Counted from the first letter of the stretch, positions 27,325 through 36,999 are shown. The stretch is 64,000 nucleotides of DNA from Bosea vestrisii (GCF_030144325.1 NZ_CP126307.1:5870300-5934299); one strand, 5' to 3'. The notes: generated by a model from the letters alone, not told the origin. Translations and numbers: made by a program.

Positions 27325-28182
27325 TCAGGGCCTCAGCCGGAAGTAGAGCCCTGAATAGGTCTCGACATGGCATTCCGGATGGAACGGCACGTCGAGGCTG
27401 CGCGGCTTCTCCCATGAATCCACGAGCTCATAGCCGAGCGCGAGCAGGCCATCGATGAAACGCGAGCGCGATGCGAGGCTATAAGGACAAAACGAGACTT
27501 GGCCTGTCCTCGTGATGACGGACTGGATCGTGACGAAAGACTGTCGCGTGTGGAGCGGCGTCCGCTGGACGATGACGTGCCGGGGACGAACCGCCCAGGC
27601 CTCCAGTCGCTCGTGCAGATAGTTTTCGGGAAGGTATTGCAGCGAGCCAGCCGCGAGCAGGATGTCCATGCCGCAGCCGTCTTCGACAGCGTTGGTGAAG
27701 CGCAGGCGTGGCGTGGGCTGCCGAGCGGATATGGCCTGCCCGGCCTGGGTGATGTGGGGCAGGTCGAAGACGGTCCAGCGGAACTCATCCGGGAAGGTGA
27801 GGTAGCGATCATATTGGCGGAAGGCGTGCCCGACATAGCCGCCCAGATCGAGCAGGCTCCGCGCACCGTCGTCCAACGCGCCGCGCAGCCACAGCAGAAC
27901 CGGATACTCGGTCGCCGGCATCGGTTCGAAGCCGCCGGCTGCGGTGGTGTAGTGGTCGATATCGGTCATGGCGGTGTGGTCAAAGCCCGCGAGGCCGACT
28001 GGCAGGGCGCGCTCCGCAGCCTGGAAACTGTCATACCTTCCGCTGTAGCCGCAGTGATATCTGCCTGCGCGAAACCGGGCCTGGTAGAGCCGTTGGCGCA
28101 GCTGGGCGATGCCGGGCCAGCTGACCGAGGCCGTGCGGGCGGCCAGCCGCAGATTTTGCTTCCAGGCGGCCATGACGGTCAT
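27325..28182 (-). CDS. Methyltransferase, TIGR04325-like
   Basis: The 285-residue product has the family-like opening YHCGYSGRYDSFQAA and a Rossmann SAM-binding block SLLDLGGYVGHAFRQY near residue 110. A VFDLPHI acidic strand end, a DILLAAGSLQYLPE motif and a conserved HVIVQRTPLH stretch follow. TIGR04325 proteins are putative SAM-dependent methyltransferases often found in capsule or O-antigen loci. It starts four bases after the stop of the small membrane protein gene, so translation is coupled. Whether it methylates a sugar or the peptide product is unknown. It ends 166 bases before the first NRPS gene. Confidence 0.75.
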   Translation of the reverse strand: MTVMAAWKQNLRLAARTASVSWPGIAQLRQRLYQARFRAGRYHCGYSGRYDSFQAAERALPVGLAGFDHTAMTDIDHYTTAAGGFEPMPATEYPVLLWLRGALDDGARSLLDLGGYVGHAFRQYDRYLTFPDEFRWTVFDLPHITQAGQAISARQPTPRLRFTNAVEDGCGMDILLAAGSLQYLPENYLHERLEAWAVRPRHVIVQRTPLHTRQSFVTIQSVITRTGQVSFCPYSLASRSRFIDGLLALGYELVDSWEKPRSLDVPFHPECHVETYSGLYFRLRP

Positions 28183-28185
28183 CGA

Positions 28186-28623
28186 TCAAGCCTCACTCGC
28201 ACGCGTCGTCCGGGGGCGGGCGCCCGGTCTGGACGGCTCCGCTTTGGCTGGTGGCAGAATCGCGGTCGCGCCGGAGGGCTCTGATCGCAGTGAGAGAGCC
28301 CGCGCCAGCAGTCTGGCCGCGGGCTCGGCGAAGAGCACCGCCAGGGCGAGCAGCAGCAGGAGCACTGTCGATCTCAGGCGGCTTGGTGCGGATGTGCCTT
28401 GCGGCGTGCCGACCGAGGGGCGAGGCGGTGCCGTCTCATGCAGCGCAAGCCGCTGGGGAGCCCGTTTGGCCGGCGTGCCAAAAGCCGCTTTCGTGAGTTC
28501 GGCGCCTCCCTCGTCGACCGCGAGCCAATGTTTCGCGAAGGCAGCATGCCGGACCGCCGGAAGCGACGGGGAGGCGCGCTCGCTGCTATGGCCTTCCCGG
28601 CTGTGCTTCTCCGAGCTCGTCAA
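28186..28623 (-). CDS. Small single-helix membrane protein, unknown function
   Basis: A 145-residue protein with a polar, Ser/Arg/Pro-rich N-terminus, one clear membrane helix (TVLLLLLALAVLFAEPAARLL, near residue 85), and a basic proline-rich tail. I recognise no family. It is flanked on the same strand by the export protein (82 bases upstream) and the TIGR04325 methyltransferase (three bases downstream). That placement supports it as a real operon member, perhaps a small accessory of polysaccharide assembly. The low-complexity composition lowers confidence. Confidence 0.5.
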   Translation of the reverse strand: MTSSEKHSREGHSSERASPSLPAVRHAAFAKHWLAVDEGGAELTKAAFGTPAKRAPQRLALHETAPPRPSVGTPQGTSAPSRLRSTVLLLLLALAVLFAEPAARLLARALSLRSEPSGATAILPPAKAEPSRPGARPRTTRASEA

Positions 28624-28705
28624 GGACCTCTCCGTTTCAACAAGTGGAGTGTCTCCGCTGCTCTGCCGCTCTGGATCGGTCAGCGGGTCATAGAGAAGGG
28701 ATCGG

Positions 28706-30043
28706 TCATTGCTGGCTGGCGAGGCCGGTGAGCGAGCGCATCGGCGTCTGTGCCTCCCCTCCTGGAAGCCTACTCTCGATCGCGCGCGCTTTCGGAGCGA
28801 CCTGGACGATGTCGCCCGGTTGCAGCGAGGTTTCGAATTTCGCCTGGATCGTCACCGGCGTGAGGCCGGCCTGCCGCGTGATCCGGATATCCCAGTCGCT
28901 CGCCGCGCTGGAACCTTCGCTTGCGATCATCCGGCGGCGCCGACTTTCGGCGATCTCGCGGGCGACCGGAAGGCTGCGCTCGACCTCGAGGATCTTCTGC
29001 CGCGTTTCCTGGAGCTCCATGACGACACGGCGCATATAGGTTGTGTCGAGTTCCCGCAGCCGAAGCGTCAGCTCACCCTTCGCGGTTTCGTTCTTTGCGA
29101 GCTCGGCCCGGATACGGGCGGCATCGCTGCGGGCCCGGGCATGTTCGCGCTCGCGCTCGACCTGCACGGTTCGCAGCGCATGGCCGCTCACGGCGAGCTT
29201 GTTGTACTCGGAGGATTGCTCCTTCGTCAGCTCGACCTGACGTTCGGCCAGCTCGCCCTGTTCCGTCAGAGCGGTCCTCTCGGATGCGAGCCGTGCGACC
29301 TGCTGGCTGAGCAATTCGCGCTCGCCCTCGCGCGTCCGGCGCTGGAAGTCTAGGATTTCCTGCTCGCCAGCCATGAGCTGGGCACTGCCTGAATAAATGC
29401 GCGGATCGGGCAGGAGCTGTTTCACGCCGTCGCGCTCGGCTTCCAGCCGGAGGCGCCTCGCCACCAGCGTCTGCAGGGAGGCGTTGAGGATATGCTCGCG
29501 TTCGTCCGCGAGCAGAAGCTCGGATTTGAGAACTGCGAGCGACTCGTCGCCGACACGATAGCCGCCGGCCAGCGCGACGCCTCCCAGGACATTGAGCCCG
29601 TGCCGGAACGGATAGGTTCCCGGCGAGCGCACCTCGCCCATGATGTAGATCGGCTTCAGCTCGGCGACCCGCAGGCTGACGACTGCATCCTTGAGATAGC
29701 CGTCCATGAGGGCGCTGCGAATGCGCGCTTCCGCTTCCATCGCCGTGAGACCCGCGACCCTTATGCGCCCGGCCAGGGGCATGTTGACCGTGCCCGACCC
29801 ATCGAGCACGAAATCGCCGGAGAGGTCCGTCTGGCCGAAGACCGAGATCGTGACCTTGTCGCCGATCGAGAGTGTCTCCGCGGCTTCGCGTTCCGCGGCC
29901 GATACCGTCGGCGCCATGAAGAGCATGAAGGCGGAGAGCGCCAGGAGAAGGCGCCTGAGGCGATATCGTCCCGATCGGCCAACACGGGCCGGCGCTCTGG
30001 ATGCAGGGCGAGAAGCCCAGTGATGAATCGCTGCGTCCGACAT
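28706..30043 (-). CDS. Polysaccharide export periplasmic protein, ExoF/OPX-like
   Basis: The 445-residue protein has a long basic N-terminus followed by a signal-like helix (RLLLALSAFMLFMAPTVSA). The polysaccharide export domain follows: SIGDKVTISVFGQTDLSGDF, then NMPLAGRIRVAGLT. A SLBB-like segment reads PIYIMGEVRSPGTYPFRHG. Residues about 225-385 are highly charged and almost certainly a long coiled coil (AERDGVK through LQETRQKILEVERSL), and a short beta domain ends the protein. This layout matches ExoF-type partners of rhizobial succinoglycan export. It heads a minus-strand operon divergent from the sugar-nucleotide genes. Confidence 0.85.
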   Translation of the reverse strand: MSDAAIHHWASRPASRAPARVGRSGRYRLRRLLLALSAFMLFMAPTVSAAEREAAETLSIGDKVTISVFGQTDLSGDFVLDGSGTVNMPLAGRIRVAGLTAMEAEARIRSALMDGYLKDAVVSLRVAELKPIYIMGEVRSPGTYPFRHGLNVLGGVALAGGYRVGDESLAVLKSELLLADEREHILNASLQTLVARRLRLEAERDGVKQLLPDPRIYSGSAQLMAGEQEILDFQRRTREGERELLSQQVARLASERTALTEQGELAERQVELTKEQSSEYNKLAVSGHALRTVQVEREREHARARSDAARIRAELAKNETAKGELTLRLRELDTTYMRRVVMELQETRQKILEVERSLPVAREIAESRRRRMIASEGSSAASDWDIRITRQAGLTPVTIQAKFETSLQPGDIVQVAPKARAIESRLPGGEAQTPMRSLTGLASQQ

Positions 30044-30335
30044 CAGCTTAGACCGTCCTGCTCAATCGAATCTCGCAAGGAGACGAAGGGCGAGGATGTC
30101 AGGACCGGCTCTGCTTTCCGCGTTGGCATTCAGGCCTAGCCGTGTCGCCACGGGATTAATCCCATCGTCGAGGCTGGCGGCCATCATTGCGCCAGGACGC
30201 CAGGTCGCGTCGCAGGGGAAGTAGCCCTTCCTCGTTGCCGCCGGGAAGCTCACCTCCCAAAGCGTCCTTTGAGAATGAGGTGCTTGCAGCAAAGCTTTCT
30301 GCTCCATCCCGTGCACGATCCGGCGGAGTTCAGAC
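30044..30335. promoter_or_regulatory. Divergent intergenic region between export and sugar-nucleotide operons
   Basis: This 292-base gap should carry promoters for the minus-strand export/methyltransferase/NRPS genes and for the plus-strand UXS-WecG genes. I see no outstanding palindrome or sigma-54 site, and an overlapping minus-strand open frame (30062-30358) lacks any recognisable content. Confidence 0.35.
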
Positions 30336-31319
30336 ATGCAGAAGCGCATTCTCGTCACAGGCGGCGCCGGTTTCCTCGGTTGCCATCTCTGTGAGCGCCT
30401 CGTCGCCCAGGGCCATCAGGTCCTCGCGGTCGATAACTACTATACGGGACGTCGCGAGAATCTGAGCGCGCTGCTCGGCCAGCCCAACTTCGAGACGGTG
30501 AGGCACGATGTGACCTTCCCGCTCTATCTCGAGGTCGACGAGATCTACAATCTCGCCTGCCCGGCCTCGCCGGTGCACTATCAGCGCGATCCCGTGCAGA
30601 CCACCAAGACGAGCGTGCTCGGCGCGATCAACATGCTGGGCATGGCCAAGCGGCTCGGCATCCCGATCCTGCAGGCCTCGACCAGCGAGATCTACGGCGA
30701 TCCTGACGTCCATCCGCAGGTCGAGGACTATCGCGGGCTCGTTAGCATCAGCGGTCCGCGTGCCTGCTACGACGAGGGCAAGCGCTGCGCCGAGACGCTC
30801 TTCTACGACTACAAGAGGCGTCACGGCGTGGCGATCCGCATCGCGCGCATCTTCAACACCTATGGCCCCCGCATGAATCTCGAGGATGGCCGCGTCGTCT
30901 CCAACTTTATCGTCCAGGCGCTGCGCAACGAGCCGATCACGCTTTATGGCGACGGCCGGCAGACACGCGCCTTCTGCTTCGTCGACGATCTGGTCGAGGG
31001 GTTGATGCGGCTGATGAACGTGACCCAGCCGCTGGATACCGCGGTCAATCTCGGCAATCCGGTCGAGACCTCCATGGCCGAAATCGCGGACATGATCATC
31101 GCGCTCACCGGTTCGCGCTCGCAAATCGTCTACAGGCCGCTGCCGCAGGACGACCCACGCCAGCGCTGCCCCGACATCAGCAAGGCGCAGGAGCTGCTGC
31201 ACTGGGTGCCGAAAGTGCCGTTACAGGAAGGGCTCGAGCGCACGATCGCCTATTTCGACGGCGTGCTGTCGAAGTTGCACGATCCCGTGCGGCGGGTCGA
31301 GGTCGCGAGGGCGAGCTGA
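30336..31319 (+). CDS. UDP-glucuronate decarboxylase-like SDR (UDP-xylose synthase)
   Basis: An extended short-chain dehydrogenase of 327 residues. It has the NAD-binding GGAGFLG near residue 10, the family-typical EIYNLACPASPVHYQ, STSEIYGDP, and the catalytic Y-x3-K in CYDEGKR. A RIFNTYGPRMNLEDGRVVSNFI block follows, which together point to UDP-glucuronate decarboxylases. They turn UDP-glucuronate into UDP-xylose for polysaccharide building. The start is the ATG at 30336. Its stop overlaps the next start (TGATG), coupling it to the WecG-like gene. Confidence 0.88.
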   Translation: MQKRILVTGGAGFLGCHLCERLVAQGHQVLAVDNYYTGRRENLSALLGQPNFETVRHDVTFPLYLEVDEIYNLACPASPVHYQRDPVQTTKTSVLGAINMLGMAKRLGIPILQASTSEIYGDPDVHPQVEDYRGLVSISGPRACYDEGKRCAETLFYDYKRRHGVAIRIARIFNTYGPRMNLEDGRVVSNFIVQALRNEPITLYGDGRQTRAFCFVDDLVEGLMRLMNVTQPLDTAVNLGNPVETSMAEIADMIIALTGSRSQIVYRPLPQDDPRQRCPDISKAQELLHWVPKVPLQEGLERTIAYFDGVLSKLHDPVRRVEVARAS

Positions 31320-32111
31320 TGACAGCCCAAAGCCCGCTGCCGCGCGCCCGCATCATGGGCGTGAATGTCAGCGCCATCACCATGGCGGATGCCCTGCGCA
31401 CGGTCGAAGACTGGATCGGACGAAAGGCCCAGAACTACGTCTGCATCACCGGCGTCCATGGCGTGATCGAGAGCCAGTCGGATCCGAAGCTGATGGCGAT
31501 CCACGAGGGGGCGGGAATGGCCACCCCCGACGGCATGCCCCTGGTCTGGATGGCCCGCAAGCTCGGTTACGTGGGCACCGAGAGGGTCTACGGCCCCGAG
31601 CTGATGCTGCGGCTCTCGGCCCTGTCGGCCCAAAAAGGGCTACCGCCAGTACTACTTCGGCGGCGCGCCGGGCCTTGCCGAGCGCCTGCGCGAGCGCCTC
31701 ACCGAACGCTTTCCCGGGCTCGCTGTCGCCGGCACGTTCTCACCACCGTTTCGACCGGCCTCTGCCGATGAGGACGAAGAGACCGTGCGCATGATCAACG
31801 AAGCGCGGCCGGACATCGTCTGGGTCGGGCTCAGTACGCCCAAGCAAGAATACTGGATGGCCGGACATCTCGGCCGGATCGATGCACCGGTCATGATCGG
31901 CGTCGGGGCCGCTTTCGATTTCCTCGCCGGCACCAAGCGCCAGGCTCCGGCCTGGATGCAGAAGCGCGGGCTCGAATGGCTGTTCAGGCTGCTGTCGGAG
32001 CCGCGGCGGCTCTGGCGTCGCTACGGCAAGATCGTTCCGCAGTTCATGCTCGGCGCCAGCCTGCAACTGCTCCGGCAGAAGGCTGAGCTCGCGGATAACC
32101 CCAAGAGATAG
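31319..32111 (+). CDS. WecG/TagA/CpsF-type glycosyltransferase (frameshifted)
   Basis: The first frame carries the family start RARIMGVNVSAITMADAL, then VCITGVHGVIES and ATPDGMPLVWMARKLG. The second frame supplies the rest: RPDIVWVGLSTPKQEYWM and VMIGVGAAFDFLAGTKRQAP. The join is at the GGG run 31637-31639. Dropping one G turns the text after AQK into GYRQYYFGGAPG and yields one 263-residue protein, the normal family length. These GT26 enzymes add the second sugar to undecaprenyl-PP-sugar, as ManNAc-A transferases do. As written the enzyme is cut after about 110 residues. Confidence 0.85.
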
Positions 32112-32172
32112 GTCGTCTCAAAGGGGGTATAGTTCGGTTTAACCACCTGATTTAAAAAGATAAAAACGCTAT

Positions 32173-32194
32173 CACTGAATTGCATTTCTCAGTG
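32173..32194 (+). promoter_or_regulatory. Inverted repeat next to the ribosome binding site of the epimerase gene
   Basis: CACTGA (32173-32178) and TCAGTG (32189-32194) can pair around a 10-base loop; the right arm touches the GGAG ribosome binding site of the gene at 32205. The surrounding 90 bases are AT-rich and probably contain the promoter. A stem of six base pairs is weak, so a role in translation control is only a suggestion. Confidence 0.25.
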
Positions 32195-32204
32195 GAGCGA
32201 AGTA

Positions 32205-33215
32205 ATGTCCAAGAAATCTGTGCTGGTTACGGGCGCTGGTGGCTTTATCGGCTTCCATCTTGTCAATTATCTCAAGGATCGAGGCTATTGGGTCCGAGGG
32301 GTCGATATCAAAGACCCAGAATACCAGGCCAGTTCGGCGGACGAGTTCCGCATTCTCGACCTGCGCGAGATGGAGGATTGCCGCGAAGCCGCCCACGGCA
32401 TGGACGAGGTCTATAACCTCGCTGCGGACATGGGCGGCATCGGCTACATCTCCGGCGCACATGCCTCGATCACGTTCAACAACACGATGATCAGCGCGCA
32501 GATGCTGAAGGCGGCATACGACGCCAAGGTCAAGCGCTTCCTGTTCTCGTCCTCAGCCTGTGTCTACCCGCAGCATCTCCAGGATGTGCCCTCGGTCGTG
32601 CCGCTGAAGGAGGACGATGCGTTTCCTGCCGATCCCGAGCCGGGATACGGACTCGAGAAGCTCTACACCGAGAAGCTGTGCGAATACTTCACCGAAGACT
32701 ACGGCTTCCAGACCCGGCTGGTCCGCTTCCATAATGTCTACGGGCCGCTCGGCACCTGGGATGGCGGCAAGGAGAAAGCGCCGGCTGCCATCTGTCGCAA
32801 GGTCGCGCTGGCGAAATCGGGTGATGCGATCGAGGTCTGGGGCGACGGCAAGCAGACCCGTTCCTTCATGTATATCGACGATTGCGTCGAAGGCATCTAC
32901 CGCATCATGCGTTCGGATTATTCCGGGCCGCTCAATCTCGGCACGGACGAGCTGGTCGACGTTAGCGGCCTCGTCGACATCATCGCTGGGATTGCCGGGA
33001 AGACGATCCACAAGCGCTTCAACACCAGCCGCCCTCAGGGCGTGCGCGGCCGCAACAGCGACAACAACCGCCTGCGCGAGGTGCTTGGCTGGGAGCCCAC
33101 GATCCATCTCGGGCAGGGGCTGATCCCGACCTATGCCTGGATCGAGGGCGAAGTGAAGGCGAGGGCCGAGCGCGAGGCTGGAATCGAGCAGGTTTCCACG
33201 ATTGCGGCGCAATAG
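32205..33215 (+). CDS. GDP-mannose 3,5-epimerase-like NAD-dependent epimerase
   Basis: The 336-residue SDR has the Rossmann motif GAGGFIGFHL. VYNLAADMGGIGYI, characteristic of GDP-mannose-3,5-epimerase relatives, follows. The active-site region FSSSACVYP and the catalytic YGLEK come next, then RFHNVYGPLGTWDGGKEKAP, again typical of GME. The enzyme would convert GDP-mannose to GDP-L-galactose/GDP-gulose, giving an L-sugar for the polymer. It is preceded by its own AT-rich upstream region. GME is best known from plants, and bacterial relatives can have other activities. Confidence 0.8.
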   Translation: MSKKSVLVTGAGGFIGFHLVNYLKDRGYWVRGVDIKDPEYQASSADEFRILDLREMEDCREAAHGMDEVYNLAADMGGIGYISGAHASITFNNTMISAQMLKAAYDAKVKRFLFSSSACVYPQHLQDVPSVVPLKEDDAFPADPEPGYGLEKLYTEKLCEYFTEDYGFQTRLVRFHNVYGPLGTWDGGKEKAPAAICRKVALAKSGDAIEVWGDGKQTRSFMYIDDCVEGIYRIMRSDYSGPLNLGTDELVDVSGLVDIIAGIAGKTIHKRFNTSRPQGVRGRNSDNNRLREVLGWEPTIHLGQGLIPTYAWIEGEVKARAEREAGIEQVSTIAAQ

Positions 33216-33263
33216 CGCCTTCACCTTTCTGCGTAGCTGAACGACACCCCCTGGGAGCTTGCC

Positions 33264-34739
33264 ATGCCGGACGTTGTCACGACTGTCGTGCCCGCCTCGA
33301 TCGGCATGGCAAAGCCGGGCCGGCGGCTCGGCGTCAGTGTCGCTCCAGAAACACGGCGACGACTGGTCGCCGCCGCGTTTCTGATCGGTGATCTCGTCAC
33401 GCTGACGATTGTCGCGGGCGTCCTGCAGCTCGGCGCGGCTCTGGCCGCGTCCGATACCGACACCAACATGGCAAGCCTGCTCCTGGTCTGGGCGCTGGCG
33501 CTATGCGGTGCTCTGGCCGGCTACGGGTTGTATGGCTCGGACCGGGCCGAGCCGGTCGATCGCCTGCGCCGGCGCGCGCTCGGCAATGTCGCCGCTGTTG
33601 CGGCGGTGTTCGCCTGGCTCCTGGTCAATGAGCCAGCCAATCATCTCTGGGGCTTCGTGATCGCTGGCGCGGGATTGATGGTCCCGCTCGGCTATTATGT
33701 CGAGGCGCTGATCAGGGGAGGGCTGGTCCGGCGCGGCCTGTGGGCCGCCCCGACCGTGCTCTACGGGACGATATCGGCATGTGTGGCCTTGGCCCGTGAG
33801 CTGGCCTCGCGGCCGGAGCTCGGCCTGAAGCCCGTCGCCATTCTCATGGATGAGGAGGCCGAGACGCTGTCCGACCTGGCGGACATTGCTGGTCTCCCGG
33901 TGATCACCCGCGGCCAGGCCAGTGTCATCTCGTCGGGGATCGAGGTCGCCCTGTGCGCATCGGGCGATCTCCACGTCGAGAAGGCGGATTGGCTCGCTCG
34001 CTTGCCATTGCGCCAGATCTTCGTCGTTCACGATGCCTCGACGCTCCAGGTCCTGAATCCTCAGCTGCGGGCCATGGGCGGATTGCTCGGCCTCGAACTG
34101 CGCAGCGCGATCCACATGCCGCGCAACCTGCGCCTGAAGCGGGCGCTCGATCTGATCGTCGCGATACCGCTCGCCCTTCTGGCCCTGCCGGTGATTGCCG
34201 TGCTCGCGCTCGCGGTGAAGGCGGTCGATGGCGGGCCTGCTTTCTACACACAGCCGCGCGTCGGCCGGAGCGGCCACGTCTTCAATGTCTACAAGCTGCG
34301 CAGCATGTATGCCGACGCGGAGGCGCGGCTCGCCGCCCATCTTGAAACCGATGTCGCGGCGCGGCAGGAATGGGAGCGCTTCTTCAAGCTGTCGAACGAT
34401 CCCCGGATCCTGCCCCGGATCGGACAGTTCATTCGCCGCTCGAGCCTCGACGAACTGCCGCAGCTCTGGAACGTCCTGCGCGGAGAGATGAGCATCGTCG
34501 GACCGCGGCCGTTCCCCGCCTATCACAATCAGTCCTTCGACACCGCCTTCCAGGCGCTGCGGACCAGCGTGCCACCTGGCTTGACCGGTCTCTGGCAGGT
34601 CACGGACCGAAGCGATGGCGACCTCGCCGTCCAAAAGCGGCAGGACAGCTTCTACATCCACAACTGGTCGGTCTGGCTGGACTTCTACGTGCTGCTGCAG
34701 ACCGTTCCGGCCGTCCTTCTCGGGCGAGGGGCGAAATAG
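33264..34739 (+). CDS. Polyprenyl phosphoglycosyltransferase (WcaJ/ExoY-like), initiates polysaccharide synthesis
   Basis: The 491-residue protein has four or five N-terminal membrane helices, a nucleotide-binding-like middle domain, and a re-entrant helix (LIVAIPLALLALPVIAVLAL). The bacterial sugar transferase domain comes last: QPRVGRSGHVFNVYKLRSMY, SLDELPQLWNVLRGEMSIVGPRP and PGLTGLWQV. It should transfer a hexose-1-phosphate from a UDP-sugar to undecaprenyl phosphate at the inner membrane, starting the repeat unit. It lies between the epimerase and the copolymerase on the plus strand. Confidence 0.92.
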   Translation: MPDVVTTVVPASIGMAKPGRRLGVSVAPETRRRLVAAAFLIGDLVTLTIVAGVLQLGAALAASDTDTNMASLLLVWALALCGALAGYGLYGSDRAEPVDRLRRRALGNVAAVAAVFAWLLVNEPANHLWGFVIAGAGLMVPLGYYVEALIRGGLVRRGLWAAPTVLYGTISACVALARELASRPELGLKPVAILMDEEAETLSDLADIAGLPVITRGQASVISSGIEVALCASGDLHVEKADWLARLPLRQIFVVHDASTLQVLNPQLRAMGGLLGLELRSAIHMPRNLRLKRALDLIVAIPLALLALPVIAVLALAVKAVDGGPAFYTQPRVGRSGHVFNVYKLRSMYADAEARLAAHLETDVAARQEWERFFKLSNDPRILPRIGQFIRRSSLDELPQLWNVLRGEMSIVGPRPFPAYHNQSFDTAFQALRTSVPPGLTGLWQVTDRSDGDLAVQKRQDSFYIHNWSVWLDFYVLLQTVPAVLLGRGAK

Positions 34740-34830
34740 CGTGCAGGCGTCTTCCGCCGGAGCTGGCCAGCGGACGCCGGCCGGCCGCGATCCGCATCTC
34801 GAGTGAATTCAGCAGGCGAGGCACGGGACC

Positions 34831-36999
34831 ATGGATCTCTTCAGCGACATGCGGGGCCACCGCGCTCCGGCGACGCTCGCCAAACACTATGATGCGGTGA
34901 CGTTCGACTTCCTCGCCATGCTCTGGAGGAGGCGGCTGCTGATCCTCGCCGTCACCTGTGCGACCATGTTGGCGGCAAGCCTTTTCCTGATGGTGACGCC
35001 GCAGCGCTACACGGCCGATCTGGTGCTGCAATTCGATTTCACGCGAGAGGACAGCGGTGGAGGCGGCAAGGCGAGCAGCGTCGCGCTCGATGCGTCGACG
35101 CTCGTGGAAAGCGAGGCGCGCATCATCCGCTCGCTGGCGACGGCTCGTGCCGTGGCTTCGCGCCTGGGCCTCGACAAGGAGACAAGGGCGCCGTCCTCCG
35201 GTCTTCTCGCGGGAGCTGCCGAACTGATCTTTCCCTCGTCCGTGCGCAGGACTTTGCGCGACCTCTCCGGCTTTGGCGATGCGGCTGAGCCGACGCCGCG
35301 CGATATCGCTGCCCAGAAACTGCTCGCATCGCTCGGCGTGAGCAACGATACGAAGGCCTATCTCGTCACGCTGACCTATCGCGATACGGATCCCGACCGC
35401 GCGGCGCTGATCGTCAATGCCTTCGGGAACGAGTATCTGCGCCGCAAGATGGAGGCCACCACCAACGCCTCGCAACGCTCGAGCCAGTGGTACGGCGCTC
35501 AGGCGCAGGAGGCGCGCGCCAATCTCGGCCGGATCGACAAGGAGATCGAGACCTTCCGCGTGAGAACCGGCTTTGTCGAGCTCGGCCAGGATGGCGCCGA
35601 TATCCAGCAGCAGCAGCTTCGCGATATGCTGACCCAACTCAACACGACCTCCGCTACACGACTTGCGGAGGAGACCCGGCTTCAGCGCGCGCGCGTTTCT
35701 CTGGCCGCGGGCAACATTCCCCAAACGGCCGATCTCGGCGGATCCCCCGTCGTGCAGCAGCTCCTGGACGAGGAGGGCAAGGCGCGCCGGGCTCTCGACG
35801 AGATGGTCGCGGTCTCGGGTGAGCGGCATCCCGCCGTGCAGCGGCTGCGACTGTCGTTGGCTGCTGTGCAGGAACGGCTGCAGAAGCAGCTGGCGCAATC
35901 CGTCGCCAATATCGAGACCGACGTCGCGGCAGCCCGCACCGCCGAAGCTGCGCTGCACGAGCGCGTTGCGGCATTGCAGACCAAGTCGATCGAGGCGAGG
36001 GGCCTGGAAGGCCAGCTGCGAACCCTGCAAGCCGAAGCAACGGCCGCCCGCGACCGCCTGAAGCAGCTTTCAGATGCGCAGCAGCAGGCGAGCGCCGTGA
36101 GCGAACTGCGGCCCATCATCGCCCAGATCGTCGCGCCGGCCGATATTCCCTCGCTGCCGAGCTCGACCAAGCCGTCGCTGGTGCTGGGGCTTGCCCTGAT
36201 GGGTGGGCTGACGGCGGGCGCCGGGCTCTCCTATATGCTGGAGAAGCGGGATCGTGGCTTCCGCAGCGAGAACGAGTTCGCCGCGGAGATTCGAACCAAT
36301 TGCGTCGGCCTTCTTCCCAATCTCGAGCATTATCCGGGCGGGCTGGAGAGCCTGGTCTTCGCCGAAGCGGTGCGGTCGATGGTGGCCGAGCTGTTTCCGT
36401 CCAGCAATCCGCCTAAGTTCGTGCTGATAACCTCTTCCGCGCCGGGAGAAGGCAAGTCCTTCGTGGCCTCCGCCATGGCGCGCGTGCTGGCGATGATGGG
36501 ACAGCGGGTCCTGGTGATCGACGGCTCGCCCCGGCGTCTCCTGCTGGGCCAGAATTTCCCGCACGAGGCGCTGCTCGACCAGTGCCTGCCGCAGGTCGGC
36601 GACATGAGCGGTCCCGGTACCAGCCCGGTCGCCACGGTTCGGCGCGCCTCCGGTTTGCGCGACAGCCAGAACGTCTATTCGAACCCCGCTTTCGAGGCGA
36701 TGCTTCGGGAGGCGCGGGCGCGCTACGACGTGATCTTGTTCGAAGTGGCGCCTGTGCTGCTCTCCGCCGACAGCGCCTTGCTGCGCGAGCACGCCGACAC
36801 GGTGCTGCATGTCGTCAGGTGGAACGACACGCTGAAGAGCACCGTCTCCGCAACACTCGATCACCTCGCCAGGCTCGGGCTGGACGTCGCGGGCGTCGTG
36901 CTCAACGGCGTCGATCTCGAGGAGCAGGGCCGCTACGAGGTCTCCGATCGCGGGCGGGTCTATCGCAACTACAAGTCCTTCTATCAGGCCTCGGCATGA
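34831..36999 (+). CDS. Wzc/ExoP-like polysaccharide copolymerase with ATPase domain
   Basis: A 722-residue chain-length/export regulator. Membrane helices lie near residues 33-55 (LLILAVTCATMLAASLFLM) and 445-465 (SLVLGLALMGGLTAGAG), enclosing a large periplasmic coiled-coil domain. The cytoplasmic BY-kinase-type domain has Walker A SSAPGEGKS and Walker A' RVLVIDGSPRR. The Walker B strand reads YDVILFEVAPVL, with glutamate where the family usually has aspartate. The C-terminus carries three closely spaced tyrosines (VYRNYKSFY), a modest version of the Tyr tail. The stop overlaps the next gene by four bases. Confidence 0.88.
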   Translation: MDLFSDMRGHRAPATLAKHYDAVTFDFLAMLWRRRLLILAVTCATMLAASLFLMVTPQRYTADLVLQFDFTREDSGGGGKASSVALDASTLVESEARIIRSLATARAVASRLGLDKETRAPSSGLLAGAAELIFPSSVRRTLRDLSGFGDAAEPTPRDIAAQKLLASLGVSNDTKAYLVTLTYRDTDPDRAALIVNAFGNEYLRRKMEATTNASQRSSQWYGAQAQEARANLGRIDKEIETFRVRTGFVELGQDGADIQQQQLRDMLTQLNTTSATRLAEETRLQRARVSLAAGNIPQTADLGGSPVVQQLLDEEGKARRALDEMVAVSGERHPAVQRLRLSLAAVQERLQKQLAQSVANIETDVAAARTAEAALHERVAALQTKSIEARGLEGQLRTLQAEATAARDRLKQLSDAQQQASAVSELRPIIAQIVAPADIPSLPSSTKPSLVLGLALMGGLTAGAGLSYMLEKRDRGFRSENEFAAEIRTNCVGLLPNLEHYPGGLESLVFAEAVRSMVAELFPSSNPPKFVLITSSAPGEGKSFVASAMARVLAMMGQRVLVIDGSPRRLLLGQNFPHEALLDQCLPQVGDMSGPGTSPVATVRRASGLRDSQNVYSNPAFEAMLREARARYDVILFEVAPVLLSADSALLREHADTVLHVVRWNDTLKSTVSATLDHLARLGLDVAGVVLNGVDLEEQGRYEVSDRGRVYRNYKSFYQASA

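Noticed and set aside
30062..30358. 98-codon minus-strand frame overlapping the UXS start
   Set aside because: No recognisable content; lies in a divergent promoter region and overlaps a well-supported gene.
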